In this document: positions 52,818 through 60,512 of the stretch, piece by piece
Numbering within the stretch: the stretch's first letter is position 1
Layout of the letters: each line of letters opens with the position of its first letter
DNA from: Saccharopolyspora elongata
GTDB taxonomy: Bacteria; Actinomycetota; Actinomycetes; Mycobacteriales; Pseudonocardiaceae
Length of the DNA: 64,000 bases
Direction: 5' to 3'
Assembly: GCF_004348985.1 (NCBI RefSeq)
Contig: NZ_SMKW01000035.1
Location: 37,373-101,372 of the forward strand
Notes under the pieces: model-generated
The model's input: only the letters and a program-made list of their open reading frames with translations
Told to the model about the DNA's origin: nothing
The model's database searches: none
Translations under genes and position numbers: made by a program

Positions 52818-53701
52818 TGAGCACGGCGTGCAGCCCGATCGCGGGCGCGATCGAGACCGCGGGCCAGGAGCAGCTCGCGATGGTCGTCGAGCCCGGCGAA
52901 CCCGTTTTCGCCGGTCACTACCCGGGGTTCCCCATCTTCCCCGGGGTGTGCATCGTCGAGTTCGTCCACCGCGGCGCGCTGGCCGCCATCCCGGAACCCG
53001 AGCGGCGGTGGGAACTCTCGGGCATCGACAGGGTCCGGTTCACCAGCCCCGTCTTCCCGGGCGATTCGCTGACCGCGGACCTCAAGTGGCGGCGGCGCAG
53101 TGCCGGCTGGACCTGTGCCGCCTCGGTCGCCACCGAGCGCGGGCCCGCCGCGCAGGTCCGGATCAGCTTCGCGGAGGCGGGCGCGGTGACTGCGGGGGGC
53201 GGCGGAATCGCCGGGATCAAGCGGATCCTGCCGCACCGCCACCCGATGCTGCTCGTCGACCGGGTCGTCGATCTCGTCCCCGGCGAGCGGCTTACCGCGC
53301 TGAAGGCGGTCACCTGCAACGAGCCGTGGTACCGGGAGCTCGGGGACGACGCCGACGACGAGGACTACGACTACCCGGGCGTGCTGCTGCTCGAATCCTG
53401 GTGCCAGGCGGCGGGATTGCTCATCGCGGGGGCGAAACCGAACCCCGACGTGCGTACCGGCGCGGTGATGCTCTTCGGCGGGATCGCCGGCGTGCGCCGC
53501 ACCGGGCGGGTTCGCCCCGGCGACGTCGTGGAGCACCGGGTCCGCTTGGCGCGGACGTTCACCGACACGGCGATCTTCGAAGGGGAGAGCGCGGTCGGCG
53601 GCGAGGTCGTGATGGAGATCGACCAGGTGGTGATGGCGCTGCGACCGGCATCCGAACTGACCGGCGCGGCGGCGGCCGGAGCGGAGGGGACGGGCGGATG
53701 A
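52817..53701 (+). CDS. Double-hotdog 3-hydroxyacyl-ACP dehydratase (FabA/FabZ-like)
   Basis: 294 residues with two hotdog units. First: FAGHYPGFPIFPGVCIVEFVHRGAL (His and Pro-Gly motif of FabZ, about residue 33); second: IKRILPHRHPMLLVDRVVDLVPGERLTALKAV...PGVLLLESWCQAAG (about 135 onward), the usual FabZ signature with Glu in LLESWCQ. Fused FabZ-type halves occur in reducing type II PKS systems making polyenes. It would dehydrate the beta-hydroxyacyl-ACP made by the adjacent FabG. Confidence 0.88.
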   Translation: MSTACSPIAGAIETAGQEQLAMVVEPGEPVFAGHYPGFPIFPGVCIVEFVHRGALAAIPEPERRWELSGIDRVRFTSPVFPGDSLTADLKWRRRSAGWTCAASVATERGPAAQVRISFAEAGAVTAGGGGIAGIKRILPHRHPMLLVDRVVDLVPGERLTALKAVTCNEPWYRELGDDADDEDYDYPGVLLLESWCQAAGLLIAGAKPNPDVRTGAVMLFGGIAGVRRTGRVRPGDVVEHRVRLARTFTDTAIFEGESAVGGEVVMEIDQVVMALRPASELTGAAAAGAEGTGG

Positions 53702-54438
53702 CGGAGACGGACAGGCGGGTCGCCCTGGTCACGGGCGGATCGCGGGGGATCGGCAGGGCGACCGTGCTGCGGTTGGCGCGGGACGGGTTCGACGTGGCGT
53801 TCTGCTACGCGTCGAACCCCGAAGCGGCCGCGCTGCTGGAGAAGGAAGCGGGCGACCTGGGGGCGCGGGTGGTCGCCAAGCAGGCGGACGTGTCGCGGGC
53901 GGATGCGGTGCGCGCGCTGGTCGCCGACGCCCAGGAGGAACTCGGGCCCATCGACGTCGTGGTGACCTCGGCGGGCATCGTCCGGGACAACCCGCTGCTG
54001 CTGATGAAGGACGAGGACTGGCACCAGGTCCTGGACACCAACCTCGACGGCACCTACCACGTCTGCCGCGCCGTCGTCTTCGAGATGATGAAGCGCAGGC
54101 GGGGTTGCATCGTCAACATCTCGTCGGTGGCCGGGGTCCACGGGAACGCCACGCAGACCAACTACTCGGCGTCCAAGGCCGGGATCATCGGCTTCACCAA
54201 GGCGCTCGCCAAGGAGGTCGGGAAGTACGGCATCCGCGCGAACGTGGTGGCGCCGGGCTTCGTCGAGACCGACATGACCGCCGGCCTGTCCGAGAGCACC
54301 CGCGCGGCCGCGGCGGCGAACATCCCGCTGGGGCGGTTCGGCCGACCGGAAGAGGTGGCCGACATGGTCGGCTACCTGGTGTCCGCCGAGTACGTGACCG
54401 GCAGCGTGCTGCAGATCGATGGCGGCATCCTCATCTGA
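53698..54438 (+). CDS. fabG: 3-oxoacyl-ACP reductase (FabG-like SDR)
   Basis: 246 residues. NADPH motif VTGGSRGIGRATVLRLA, NSAGIVRDN-type segment VTSAGIVRDNPLLLM, catalytic Ser in NISSVAG and YxxxK in TNYSASKAGIIGFTKALAKEV, and the closing SGYLVSAEYVTGSVLQIDGG-like end. ATG overlaps the dehydratase stop (ATGA). With the KS, ACP and dehydratase genes it completes a reductive elongation cycle; no enoyl reductase is seen in the window, which favours an unsaturated (polyene-type) chain. Confidence 0.92.
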   Translation: MTETDRRVALVTGGSRGIGRATVLRLARDGFDVAFCYASNPEAAALLEKEAGDLGARVVAKQADVSRADAVRALVADAQEELGPIDVVVTSAGIVRDNPLLLMKDEDWHQVLDTNLDGTYHVCRAVVFEMMKRRRGCIVNISSVAGVHGNATQTNYSASKAGIIGFTKALAKEVGKYGIRANVVAPGFVETDMTAGLSESTRAAAAANIPLGRFGRPEEVADMVGYLVSAEYVTGSVLQIDGGILI

Positions 54439-54657
54439 GAGCCTGTCGGCGAATGCCGTCCGCGCTTTTGGAAGCGGCGCAGCCGCTTGCATCCACCTTG
54501 CCAAGACGACCATCGGCGGGTTCTGAGAGGTTTCCTGGCGAGGACGGCCCCTCCGCCGCGTATTGGACATACATAAGGAGGGGCACCCACAGTCCAGGGA
54601 ACCTCTCAGGTTCCGCTAAGCGACCACCCACCCAGACCATTCACCAACAGGCTCTGA
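54436..54657. repeat. Dispersed structured element, copy E (about 220 bp)
   Basis: Begins at the fabG stop codon and ends before the isomerase gene. Terminal repeats AGAGCCTGT/ACAGGCTCT are perfect, flanked by TGA on both sides. Nearly identical to copy D; one of the four differences (C for G in AACCTCTCAG) restores a base pair broken in D. Direct orientation with D means recombination could delete the 5.6 kb between them. Confidence 0.9.
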
Positions 54658-54683
54658 GACGGCCGAGGAGCGGAGAACCCGTC

Positions 54684-55385
54684 ATGCCCAGGAAGAACAG
54701 CGTCCCCAGGTGCTACTTCTCGTTGCGGAGCCCGTACTCCTGGCTCGCCTACCGAGACCTGGTGGACCGGCACCCCGAGGTGGCGGCAGCGGTCGAGTGG
54801 CGGCCGTTCTGGGAACCCGACGCCCGCAGCGAGCGGATGCTGGCCGAAGCGGGCGGCAGCTTCCCGTACGTGGCGATGTCCCGCGCCAAGAGCCTCTACA
54901 TCCTCCAGGACGTGCGTCGGCTCACCCGCGAGCGCGGCCTCGAACCGACCTGGCCGGTCGACCGCGACCCGGTGTGGGAAGTACCGCACCTGGCGTACTT
55001 CGTCGCGCTGGACGAGGGACTGGGGCGGGAGTTCGTCGACCGCGCCTACCGCGCCCGCTGGCAGGAAGGGCGTGACATCTGCGACCGCGCCACCATGGCG
55101 GAGCTCGCCGCCGAGCTCGGGCTGCCGCCGGACCACGTCTCGAACGCGGTCGACGACGAGGAACTGCGCCGGCGGGGGACCGCAGCGCTGCTCGACATCG
55201 ACGAGGACGGCGTGTTCGGGGTCCCGTTCTTCGTGGACCGCTTCAACAAGTTCTGGGGAGTGGACCGGTTGCCGGACTTCGTCCGGTCGGTGGCCGGCAC
55301 GGCCGCCGCGCCGGTGCCCGTTGCGGCCGCGGAGCTGGACCCGGGCCTCGGCGGCGACCAGGGGCATGCCGGTGGCTGCGGCTGA
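54684..55385 (+). CDS. HCCA-isomerase/DsbA-like thioredoxin-fold protein
   Basis: 233 residues. CYFSLRSPYSWLAYRDLVDRH at the N-terminus and the C-terminal GVFGVPFFVDRFNKFWGVDRLPDF match 2-hydroxychromene-2-carboxylate isomerase-type kappa-class GST folds; the redox CxxC of true DsbA is absent (SPYS). In aromatic degradation these enzymes isomerise double bonds with a thiol. In a reducing polyketide cluster a cis-trans isomerase step on the acyl-ACP is plausible (inference). Confidence 0.8.
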   Translation: MPRKNSVPRCYFSLRSPYSWLAYRDLVDRHPEVAAAVEWRPFWEPDARSERMLAEAGGSFPYVAMSRAKSLYILQDVRRLTRERGLEPTWPVDRDPVWEVPHLAYFVALDEGLGREFVDRAYRARWQEGRDICDRATMAELAAELGLPPDHVSNAVDDEELRRRGTAALLDIDEDGVFGVPFFVDRFNKFWGVDRLPDFVRSVAGTAAAPVPVAAAELDPGLGGDQGHAGGCG

Positions 55386-55415
55386 ACGACCATTCCGCGC
55401 GACCTGGAGGGCGAG

Positions 55416-56975
55416 ATGAGGGAAGGCAACATAAGTTCGGCCGCCGCCGTGCACCGGTGGGCTCGGATTGCCGGCAGCACCACGGCGATCGTCTACGAGG
55501 GCACCGAGATCAGCTACGCGCAGCTGTCCGCCCGGGTGCGGCGGTTGGCGGCGGTGCTTTCCGATGGCGGGCTCCGCCGCGGTGATCGGGTCGCCTACCT
55601 CGGTCGGAACAGCGCGCTGCTGCTGGAGACCGCGCTTGCCGCGGCGCACCTCGGCGTGATCTTCCTGCCGCTGAGCTTCCGGCTGTCCAGCGACGAAGTG
55701 GCTTTCCTGCTCGGCGATTCCGGTGCGCACACGCTCGTCGTCGAGGACGAGCAGCGGGCGTTGGTCGACGGCATCGCCGACTCGGTCCCGGTGCGCCGCT
55801 TCCTGCTCGACTCGGCGACCGAACCCGCTCACCCGCGCTGGGAGAGCTTGTCGGCGGCGGCTCCGCCGGACCGGGACGACGAACCGGTGCACGTCCGGGA
55901 GGCGGACGTCGCCCTGCTCATGTACACGTCCGGGACCACCGGGCGGCCCAAGGGCGCGCTGCTGACCCACGGGAACCTGTGGTGGAACCAGGTCAACACG
56001 GCGACCGCGATCGAAACCCGGTTCCGCGACCCGGCCCTGGTCATCGCGCCCATGTTCCACATCGCCGGGCTCAGCGGCTTCACCATGGGCACCTTCGCGC
56101 ACGGCGGCACCTTGGTGGTCCGGCGCGCGTTCAACGCCGAGCAGTGCCTGGAAGACCTGGTGGCACACCGGGTGGCCAACCTGATCGCGGTGCCGACGAT
56201 GTTCGACGCCATCGCCCGGACCCCCGGTTTCGAGCGGGCCGACCTGTCGGCGTTGCGCGCCGCGATCGTCGGTGGCGCGCCGGTCCCGGACCAGCTCGTC
56301 CGCGACTACTCGGCGCGGGGTGTGAAGCTGCAGCAGGCGTGGGGACTGACCGAGACCGCGCCGCTGGCGACCTACCTGCCTCCGCAGTTGGTGGACGGCA
56401 AACCTGGATCGGCGGGTTTCCCCATGCCGCACACCGAGATCAGGCTGATCGATCCGGCGACAGGGGCCGCGGTGACCGAACCGGGCGAGGTCGGCGAGAT
56501 CTGCGTCCGCGGGCCGAACGTGATCTCCGGGTACTGGAACGACCCGGACGCGACTCGCAAGGCGGTGGACGACGCCGGCTGGTTCCACTCCGGCGACATC
56601 GGACACTTGGACGAGCAGGGCCACCTCTACGTCGTCGACCGGCTCAAGGACGTGATCATCAGCGGTGGGGAGAACATCTATCCCGCCGAGATCGAGCGGC
56701 TGATGGCCGAGTTCCCGGGCGTCCGCGAGGTGGCCGTGGTGGGCGTGCCGCACCCGAAGTGGGACGAGACCCCCGTCGTGGTCGTGTGCCAGGACGGTGC
56801 GGCCACCCTGGAGGAGATCCGCGCGTTCCTCGGGGAGCGGTTGGCGCGGTTCAAGCTCCCCACCGCAGTGCACCACTGCGACGTCCTACCGCGCAACGGC
56901 ACCGGGAAGGTCGACAAGGCGGGGTTGCGGGCGCGGCTGGCCGGCGAGCTCGAACCGGTCGCCGCAGACCGATGA
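55416..56975 (+). CDS. Acyl-CoA/acyl-ACP synthetase (AMP-binding)
   Basis: 519 residues, full-length ANL enzyme. A3 motif ALLMYTSGTTGRPKGALLTH (about 167), A5 QQAWGLTETAPLATYLP, A7 GWFHSGDIGHLD, A8 RLKDVIISGGENIYPAEIE and C-terminal Lys in LPRNGTGKVDKAGLR. All catalytic residues are present. It most likely activates the finished acyl chain, or an aryl starter, as acyl-AMP for transfer to a carrier ahead of the NRPS. ATG 55416 has GGAGGGCGAG upstream. Confidence 0.9.
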   Translation: MREGNISSAAAVHRWARIAGSTTAIVYEGTEISYAQLSARVRRLAAVLSDGGLRRGDRVAYLGRNSALLLETALAAAHLGVIFLPLSFRLSSDEVAFLLGDSGAHTLVVEDEQRALVDGIADSVPVRRFLLDSATEPAHPRWESLSAAAPPDRDDEPVHVREADVALLMYTSGTTGRPKGALLTHGNLWWNQVNTATAIETRFRDPALVIAPMFHIAGLSGFTMGTFAHGGTLVVRRAFNAEQCLEDLVAHRVANLIAVPTMFDAIARTPGFERADLSALRAAIVGGAPVPDQLVRDYSARGVKLQQAWGLTETAPLATYLPPQLVDGKPGSAGFPMPHTEIRLIDPATGAAVTEPGEVGEICVRGPNVISGYWNDPDATRKAVDDAGWFHSGDIGHLDEQGHLYVVDRLKDVIISGGENIYPAEIERLMAEFPGVREVAVVGVPHPKWDETPVVVVCQDGAATLEEIRAFLGERLARFKLPTAVHHCDVLPRNGTGKVDKAGLRARLAGELEPVAADR

Positions 56976-57002
56976 TGCGGGCCAGGCCGGGAGGGGCGCG
57001 AC

Positions 57003-60000
57003 ATGGTCGGCGTTCGTGATGGCACCGCGACCGCAGTTTCAATTGAAACTGCGTCCACGATCCATGGCGCCGTCGAGGAACAGGCGCGCCGGAACCCGGC
57101 CGCGGTGGCGATCGCGCACCGCTGGTCCGAGCTGAGCTACGCGGCGCTCGACGCCAGGGCGAACCAGCTCGCGCACCACCTGCGCGCGCTGGGCACGGGG
57201 CCGGGTTCCCTGGTCGGCGTGGGTCTGCGCCGCGGGACGGATCTGGTCGTGGCGCTGTTGGCCGTGCTCAAGGCCGGTGGCTCGTTCGTGGCCCTCGACC
57301 CCGCCGAACCGGCGAAGCGGCTGGCGCGCATCGCATCCGACGCCGACCTGCACTGCCTGATCACCAGTGGTGCCGGCCCATCGGGGCTTCCCGCCCGCCA
57401 CCTCGTGCGCATCGACGCGCACGCCGCGGAGATCGCCCGGCGGCCCACCGCACCACCGGAGTCCGTTGTGGACGGTGAGTCCCCGGCGTACGTCACGTAC
57501 ACATCGGGACCGCACGGTCGGCCGCTGGGAATCGTGGTCCGGCACCGCAACGCGCTCGGCCGCTTCGCCGGGATGCGCGACCGGATCGGTTGCGCGGAAT
57601 CGGACGTCGTCCTCGCGTTGACCAGCATCTCCTTCGACGCCGGGGTGCTGGCACTGCTGTGGCCGCTGACCTGCGGCGCGAAGGTCGTCGTCGCCGGGGA
57701 CCGGTTGATCGAGAACCCGGCTCCCGCCGCCGAGCACCCGCTCGGCTTCAGCCTGTTCTTCTTCGCCGCCGCCACGGCCGACGAGCAGCGGCGCGATGGC
57801 TACCGCCTGGTGCTGGAGGCCGCGAAGTTCGGCGACGCCCACGGGTTCGAGGCCGTGTGGACCCCCGAACGGCACTTCCACTCCTTCGGCGGCCTGTACC
57901 CGAACCCGGCGGTCATGGCCGCGGCGCTGGCGACCGTGACCGAGCGGATCGGGCTGCGGTGCGGCAGCGTGGTCGCGCCGCTGCACGACACGGTCCGCAT
58001 CGCCGAGGAGTGGTCCTTGGTGGACAACCTCTCCGATGGCCGGGTCGGCCTCGCGTTCGCATCCGGCTGGAACACCAACGACTTCGTGTTCTTCCCGGAA
58101 CACTTCCCGCGCCGCAAGCAGCGGATGGCCGAGCAGCTGGACGAGTTCCGGCGGCTGTGGCGCGGGGAGCCGGTTCGGCGGCGGGGCGGCGGCGGCGCGG
58201 AGGTCGATGTGCGGGTCTTCCCGTCGCCGGTGCAGGACGAGCCCCCGATCTGGCTCACCTCGGCGGGCTCGGTGGAGACCTTCGAGCGCGCGGGGGCGGC
58301 CGGGGTGAACGTGCTCACCCACCTGCTCGGGCAGGACCTCGACGAGCTGGCGGTGAAGATCGCGGCGTACCGGAACGCCAGGGCCGAGCACGGGTTCGCC
58401 GGGCCGGGCCGGGTGTCGGTCATGGTGCACACCTTCCTGCTCGACGACGCGGAGCGGGCGAAGGCGCTGGCGAGGGGCCCGTTCCGGGAGTACCTCCGCA
58501 GCTCCGCGGAGCTCAGCCGGGTGCTGTTCGGCGCCGGGACCGCCGTCACCGACGCGGACCTCGAATCCGTGCTGGACCTGGCGCTCGACAGGTACCTGGA
58601 GCGGTCCGGCCTGTTCGGTTCGCCGGCGGAGGGCGCCGAAGTGGTGCGCAGGTTGGCAGCCGCGGGTGCGGACGAGATCGCGTGCCTGATCGACTTCGGG
58701 GTCGCCGTCGACGAGGCGATCGCGGGCCTGCCCACGCTGAACCGGCTGAAAGAACTGCACGAGGAGGAGGTGGCCGACGCCGAGCACTCGTTCGCGCAGC
58801 TCGTCCGGCGGCACAACGTCACCTTGCTGCAGTGCACACCCTCCTTCCTGGCCGCGCAGCCGACCGGTCTGGAGTCGTTGAGGGGCGCCCGCGCGGTGCT
58901 CGTCGGCGGGGAGGCGATCCCAGCGGATCTGGCGCAACGCCTGTCGGCTGCTTTGCCGGGGGTGCGGTTGTTCGCCGCATACGGCTCACCGGAGACGACT
59001 TCCTGGGCCGCGGTCCACGAGATCGGCCCGGACGCGGCGGTGTCCATCGGGCGAGCGCTGCCGGGCACCGAGATGCTGGTGGTGGACGAGGACCTGCGGG
59101 AGGTGCCGGTCGGAGCGGTCGGTGAGCTCCTGATCGGCGGGGCCGGGATCGCCGCGGGTTACCTCGCGCAGCCCGGGCTCACCGCGCAGCGGTTCGTCGC
59201 GAGCGGATCCGGAGCCGCCTACCGGACCGGGGACCGCGTGCGCCGGGAAACGGACGGAACCCTGACGCTCCAGGCGCGCGATGACCGCCGGGTGACCGTC
59301 CTCGGGCACCGAGTCGAACTCGCCGAGGTGGAGAACGTGCTTTCCCAGCATGCCCAGGTCGAATCCGTCGAGGTGACCGCGAGCACCGGTCGGTCCGGTA
59401 GCGCGCAGCTGGTCGCGCGGGTCGCCCCTGTTGCCGAGCCGACCGACCACGTCGCCGAAGCGGCCCACGTGCGCCGTTGGTGCCAGGAGTGGGAACGGAT
59501 CTATGCCGGCGCCGAGCCGGGAACCGGTGCCGTCGAACCGATTCCGCCCCAGGACATGCGCGCGTGGCTGGACCGCACCGCGCGCCGCATCGCGGACCTG
59601 GCGCCGCAGTCGGTCGTGGACGTCGGTGCCGGCCCCGGACTGCTGCTGCGCGCGCTGCTCCCGCACATCGCGGAATACCGCGGGATCGAGCCCTCCTCGT
59701 CGGCCGTCGGAGCGGCTCGGCAGGCGCTCGGCCCCGAGCCACCGCACAACGTCGCCATCGACCATGCCGACGCCACCGCGCTCGCCGGCATGCCGACCGC
59801 CAGCGCCGACGTGGTGGTGCTGAACTCCGTCGTCCAGTACTTCCCGAGCACCGGATACCTGGAGCGCGTTCTCGCCGAGGCCGCCCGGGTCGGTCGGCGC
59901 GCGGTCTTCGTCGGCGACGTGCGGGGCTTGGCGGAACTGGACGCGCGCTACGCGGCAGCGGAGCTCAAGCGCTGCCAACCGTTGACGTCGGCGGCGGAAC

Positions 60001-60512
60001 TCGCTGCGGCGATCTGGCGAAGCGTCGCGGGCGAACCGGAGTTGTGCCTCTGGCCCGCGTACTTCAAGAGGTTCGGCCACGCGCGGATCGAGCTCAAGCG
60101 CGGTCACGAAGTCAACGAGCCGACCTGCTTCCGCTACGACGTCACCCTGCTGCTCGACGAGCCACCCGGCGGCCCGGTCTCCGATGCGTTGGCCTGGTCG
60201 GAACTCCCGGCCGGACTGGACGGCCTCGCCCAGCGGATCGGCACCGGGCCGCTGACCGTCAACGGCATCCCCAATCGCCGGCTGGTGCGCCCGCGGGCAC
60301 TGCTCCAACTGCTCGGCGGGGTCGCGGACGACACCACGGCCTGGGAACTGGAGCGGCTGCTGTGGGAAGTCGACGGGTCGTCGGCCGTCGACCCGGAGAG
60401 TGTCGTGGAGTTCGGTGAGCGGCACGGCGCGAGAGTCCGGCTGCTGGTTCCGGAACATGGCGGCCTGCACGAGTTCGACGCTGCCTTCGAGCCGGTGGAG
60501 CGGCGCACATGA
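57003..60512 (+). CDS. NRPS adenylation domain interrupted by a luciferase-like monooxygenase and a methyltransferase
   Basis: 1169 residues. Order: A-domain N-part (about 18-238) with A3 YTSGPHGRPLGIVVRH and A4 SFDAGVLALLWPLTCGA; a flavin-dependent luciferase-like monooxygenase (about 240-588; FSLFFFAAATADEQR, WTPERHFHSFGGLYPNPAV, ASGWNTNDFVFFPE); the rest of the A-domain (about 590-785; AAYGSPETT, YRTGDRV, LGHRVELAEVE = A5-A8); and a methyltransferase (about 820-1165; VVDVGAGPGLLLRALLP, FRYDVTLLLDEP). A9/A10 are absent and lie in the next gene. The A3 loop lacks the Ser/Thr-Gly and Lys of TSGSTGxPKG, so ATP binding is doubtful. Monooxygenase-in-A domains are known from myxothiazol-type systems. 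Confidence 0.9.
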   Translation: MVGVRDGTATAVSIETASTIHGAVEEQARRNPAAVAIAHRWSELSYAALDARANQLAHHLRALGTGPGSLVGVGLRRGTDLVVALLAVLKAGGSFVALDPAEPAKRLARIASDADLHCLITSGAGPSGLPARHLVRIDAHAAEIARRPTAPPESVVDGESPAYVTYTSGPHGRPLGIVVRHRNALGRFAGMRDRIGCAESDVVLALTSISFDAGVLALLWPLTCGAKVVVAGDRLIENPAPAAEHPLGFSLFFFAAATADEQRRDGYRLVLEAAKFGDAHGFEAVWTPERHFHSFGGLYPNPAVMAAALATVTERIGLRCGSVVAPLHDTVRIAEEWSLVDNLSDGRVGLAFASGWNTNDFVFFPEHFPRRKQRMAEQLDEFRRLWRGEPVRRRGGGGAEVDVRVFPSPVQDEPPIWLTSAGSVETFERAGAAGVNVLTHLLGQDLDELAVKIAAYRNARAEHGFAGPGRVSVMVHTFLLDDAERAKALARGPFREYLRSSAELSRVLFGAGTAVTDADLESVLDLALDRYLERSGLFGSPAEGAEVVRRLAAAGADEIACLIDFGVAVDEAIAGLPTLNRLKELHEEEVADAEHSFAQLVRRHNVTLLQCTPSFLAAQPTGLESLRGARAVLVGGEAIPADLAQRLSAALPGVRLFAAYGSPETTSWAAVHEIGPDAAVSIGRALPGTEMLVVDEDLREVPVGAVGELLIGGAGIAAGYLAQPGLTAQRFVASGSGAAYRTGDRVRRETDGTLTLQARDDRRVTVLGHRVELAEVENVLSQHAQVESVEVTASTGRSGSAQLVARVAPVAEPTDHVAEAAHVRRWCQEWERIYAGAEPGTGAVEPIPPQDMRAWLDRTARRIADLAPQSVVDVGAGPGLLLRALLPHIAEYRGIEPSSSAVGAARQALGPEPPHNVAIDHADATALAGMPTASADVVVLNSVVQYFPSTGYLERVLAEAARVGRRAVFVGDVRGLAELDARYAAAELKRCQPLTSAAELAAAIWRSVAGEPELCLWPAYFKRFGHARIELKRGHEVNEPTCFRYDVTLLLDEPPGGPVSDALAWSELPAGLDGLAQRIGTGPLTVNGIPNRRLVRPRALLQLLGGVADDTTAWELERLLWEVDGSSAVDPESVVEFGERHGARVRLLVPEHGGLHEFDAAFEPVERRT
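57032..57053. repeat. Perfect 22-bp palindrome in the 5' end of the NRPS gene
   Basis: CGCAGTTTCAATTGAAACTGCG is its own reverse complement and lies 29 bp inside the coding sequence, at codons 11-17. It has the same TTTCAAT core as the 20-bp terminator stem at 8617. A structured RNA here could limit translation or act as an attenuator. Confidence 0.6.

Noticed and set aside
60250..60290. TVNGIPNRRL read as an A10 motif (NGK) in the interrupted A-domain
   Set aside because: It fits the (V)xGIPNxRL segment of NRPS-embedded methyltransferases, followed by their usual DPE...FGERHG tail; the true A9-A10 region is in the next gene.
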